Of a stretch of 64,000 nucleotides of DNA, positions 62,638-64,000 are shown piece by piece. Below the pieces are notes generated by a model, which was not told the origin of the DNA, made no database searches, and saw only the letters and a list, made by a program, of their open reading frames with translations. Location: NCBI GenBank assembly GCA_021373135.1, contig JAJFTH010000003.1:620001-684000 (forward strand), in the 5' to 3' direction. Position 1 is the stretch's first letter, and each line of letters begins with the position of its first letter. Made by a program: the position numbers and the translations under genes. This DNA comes from Bacteroidales bacterium. Lineage in GTDB: Bacteria > Bacteroidota > Bacteroidia > Bacteroidales > UBA1402.

Positions 62638-63336
62638 ATGAGTAAACTGACAAAAAAACAAAAGTTGGCTTTTGAAAAAATTGAAGCAGGGAAGAGCTAT
62701 ACATTGAAAGAAGCATCAGCTTTGGTTAAGGAAATCACTTCCACCAAATTCGATTCTTCTGTAGATGTTGATGTTCGTCTTGGTGTTGACCCTCGAAAAG
62801 CCAATCAAATGGTACGTGGCGTAGTGTCACTGCCACACGGTACAGGGAAAGAAGTACGAGTGCTGGTATTGTGTACTCCAGATAAGGAAGCTGAGGCTAA
62901 AGAAGCCGGAGCTGACTATGTTGGTCTCGATGAATATATTGAGAAAATCAAAGGTGGTTGGACGGATATTGATGTGATCATCACTATGCCGGCCATCATG
63001 GGTAAAATTGGTGCTTTAGGTCGTGTATTAGGCCCTCGTGGCTTGATGCCGAATCCCAAGAGCGGCACCGTAACCATGGAAGTAGGAAAAGCTGTAAAAG
63101 AAGTGAAACAAGGTAAAATAGACTTTAAGGTTGACAAGACTGGTATCATCCATGCTTCAGTCGGAAAAGTTTCCTTCACTCCTGAACAGATTTTCGGCAA
63201 TGCAAAGGAATTCATTTCCATGTTGCTGAAACTGAAACCTACAGCTGCTAAAGGTACCTATATTAAGAGCATTTATCTTTCTAGTACAATGAGTCCGGGT
63301 ATCAAAATTGATCCCAAAACCGTTGAGGAAAACTAA
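62638..63336 (+). CDS. rplA: 50S ribosomal protein L1
   Basis: 232 residues with the conserved [16 protein letters not shown] segment and typical domain I/II order. It forms the L1 stalk; in many bacteria L1 also represses its own operon, but no clear target is visible in the 62 bp leader before rplK. Confidence 0.97.
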   Translation: MSKLTKKQKLAFEKIEAGKSYTLKEASALVKEITSTKFDSSVDVDVRLGVDPRKANQMVRGVVSLPHGTGKEVRVLVLCTPDKEAEAKEAGADYVGLDEYIEKIKGGWTDIDVIITMPAIMGKIGALGRVLGPRGLMPNPKSGTVTMEVGKAVKEVKQGKIDFKVDKTGIIHASVGKVSFTPEQIFGNAKEFISMLLKLKPTAAKGTYIKSIYLSSTMSPGIKIDPKTVEEN

Positions 63337-63349
63337 TCAAATTTGAATT

Positions 63350-63871
63350 ATGAAGAAGGAAGATAAAAGCACCGTCATTGAGCAGATCGCCTCTGTCATT
63401 GGAGAATATGGCTGTTTCTATGTCACAGATATTACTGCATTGAATGCAGCTACTACCAGTGCACTCAGAAGAAGCTGCTTCAAGGAAGGCATTAAGCTCA
63501 TGGTTGTAAAGAATACCTTGCTGACAAAGGCATTGGATGGTCTTGATACGGATTATACTCCGTTATATGACGTCTTGAAAGGCAATACAGCGTTGATGTT
63601 TTCGAACGTTTCAAACGCTCCTGCCAAATTGATCAAGGCTTTCAGAAAAGATAAAGATATTCCTGCCCTTAAGGCTGCATATGTAGAAGAAAGCTTCTAT
63701 ATCGGATCTGACCAGTTAGAGACATTGATTCATGTAAAGAGCAAAAACGAACTCATCGGAGACGTTATTGCATTGCTGCAATCACCTGCCAACAACGTGG
63801 TTTCTGCCCTCCAAAGTGGAGGAAATATTCTGCATGGCGTATTGAAAACCCTTGGAGAAAGAGAAAATTAA
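63350..63871 (+). CDS. rplJ: 50S ribosomal protein L10
   Basis: 173 residues, complete. N-terminal rRNA-binding domain (GCFYVTDITALNAATTSALRRS; KNTLLTKAL) and C-terminal helix that carries L12 dimers. It is 13 bp after rplA and 42 bp before rplL. Confidence 0.96.
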   Translation: MKKEDKSTVIEQIASVIGEYGCFYVTDITALNAATTSALRRSCFKEGIKLMVVKNTLLTKALDGLDTDYTPLYDVLKGNTALMFSNVSNAPAKLIKAFRKDKDIPALKAAYVEESFYIGSDQLETLIHVKSKNELIGDVIALLQSPANNVVSALQSGGNILHGVLKTLGEREN

Positions 63872-63913
63872 TAACAATAATCAAAGAACAAAAACAATTT
63901 AATACATACAAAA

Positions 63914-64000
63914 ATGGCAGATTTGAAAGCTTTTGCTGAACAATTGGTGAATTTAACTGTAAAAGAAGTAAACGAACTGGCTACCATCCTCAAAGATGAA
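63914..64000 (+). CDS. rplL: 50S ribosomal protein L7/L12, N-terminal part, 3' end outside window
   Basis: 29 codons from ATG 63914 ([22 protein letters not shown]), the dimerisation domain of L12. The rest continues past the window edge. Confidence 0.92.
   Translation, partial: MADLKAFAEQLVNLTVKEVNELATILKDE

Overview
The window comes from a member of Bacteroidota, most likely order Bacteroidales outside Bacteroides proper. The reasons are: A+T-rich DNA; promoters of the TTTG/19 bp/TAnnTTTG type; a typical Bacteroidales primary-clade sigma factor; a lipid-anchored TamA homologue (TamL); a one-cysteine TraR/DksA protein; DUF4296; PTA-fused malic enzyme; type IX secretion (T9SS) sorting domains; and the order tRNAs-tuf-trpT-secE-nusG-rplKAJL. 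The presence of both TatA/TatC and T9SS clients argues for a Paludibacter/Dysgonomonas-like lineage rather than Bacteroides; the genus cannot be fixed from this sequence.

Layout. 1-8150 is core metabolism and export: malic enzyme end, LolE-like permease, aminotransferase, tatAC, prs, a GH13 amylase and fabD. 8499-15822 is an unstable accessory locus on the minus strand. A small lipoprotein gene is present three times, each time followed about 20 bp downstream by the start codon region of another exported-protein gene. One of those partners is an M4 metalloprotease broken by an in-frame TGA; the others are stubs, or are followed by a YCF48-like or a TolB-like lipoprotein. Two 0.94 kb direct repeats and several in-frame deletion scars lie here. 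16381-18193 holds a lone AAA_14/DUF4143 ATPase with an operator-like palindrome, then a 255 bp imperfect giant palindrome and tRNA-Arg.

18322-43768 is mostly housekeeping: TamL, an SpoU/TrmH-type rRNA methylase, the ileS-traR-lspA-DUF4296 operon, trmN6, divIC, dnaX, ribH, recF-DUF721, an S41 protease, dCMP deaminase, an M3 peptidase, marC and a three-gene glycogen operon (debranching enzyme, GT4 synthase, GH57). 43893-52745 is a second accessory stretch: a 1102-residue FISUMP plus polysaccharide-deacetylase secreted protein with a T9SS partner, a tRNA-Pro/tRNA-Phe pair bracketed by 38 bp inverted repeats, a C_GCAxxG_C_C protein, an FkbM methyltransferase, a reduced membrane AraC regulator and the sigma factor. 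52872-64000 is core again: topA, gamma-carbonic anhydrase, aminopeptidase P, rpsU-xerC-hpf, four tRNAs, tuf, secE, nusG and the rplK-rplA-rplJ-rplL ribosomal cluster, which runs off the right edge.

The items most worth a second look are the lipoprotein/partner module array with its decayed M4 protease and 54-residue chimeric ORF, the giant palindrome, the inverted repeats around the tRNA pair, a motif shared by the leaders of the amylase and fabD genes, and an intrinsic-terminator-like hairpin in the sigma-factor leader.
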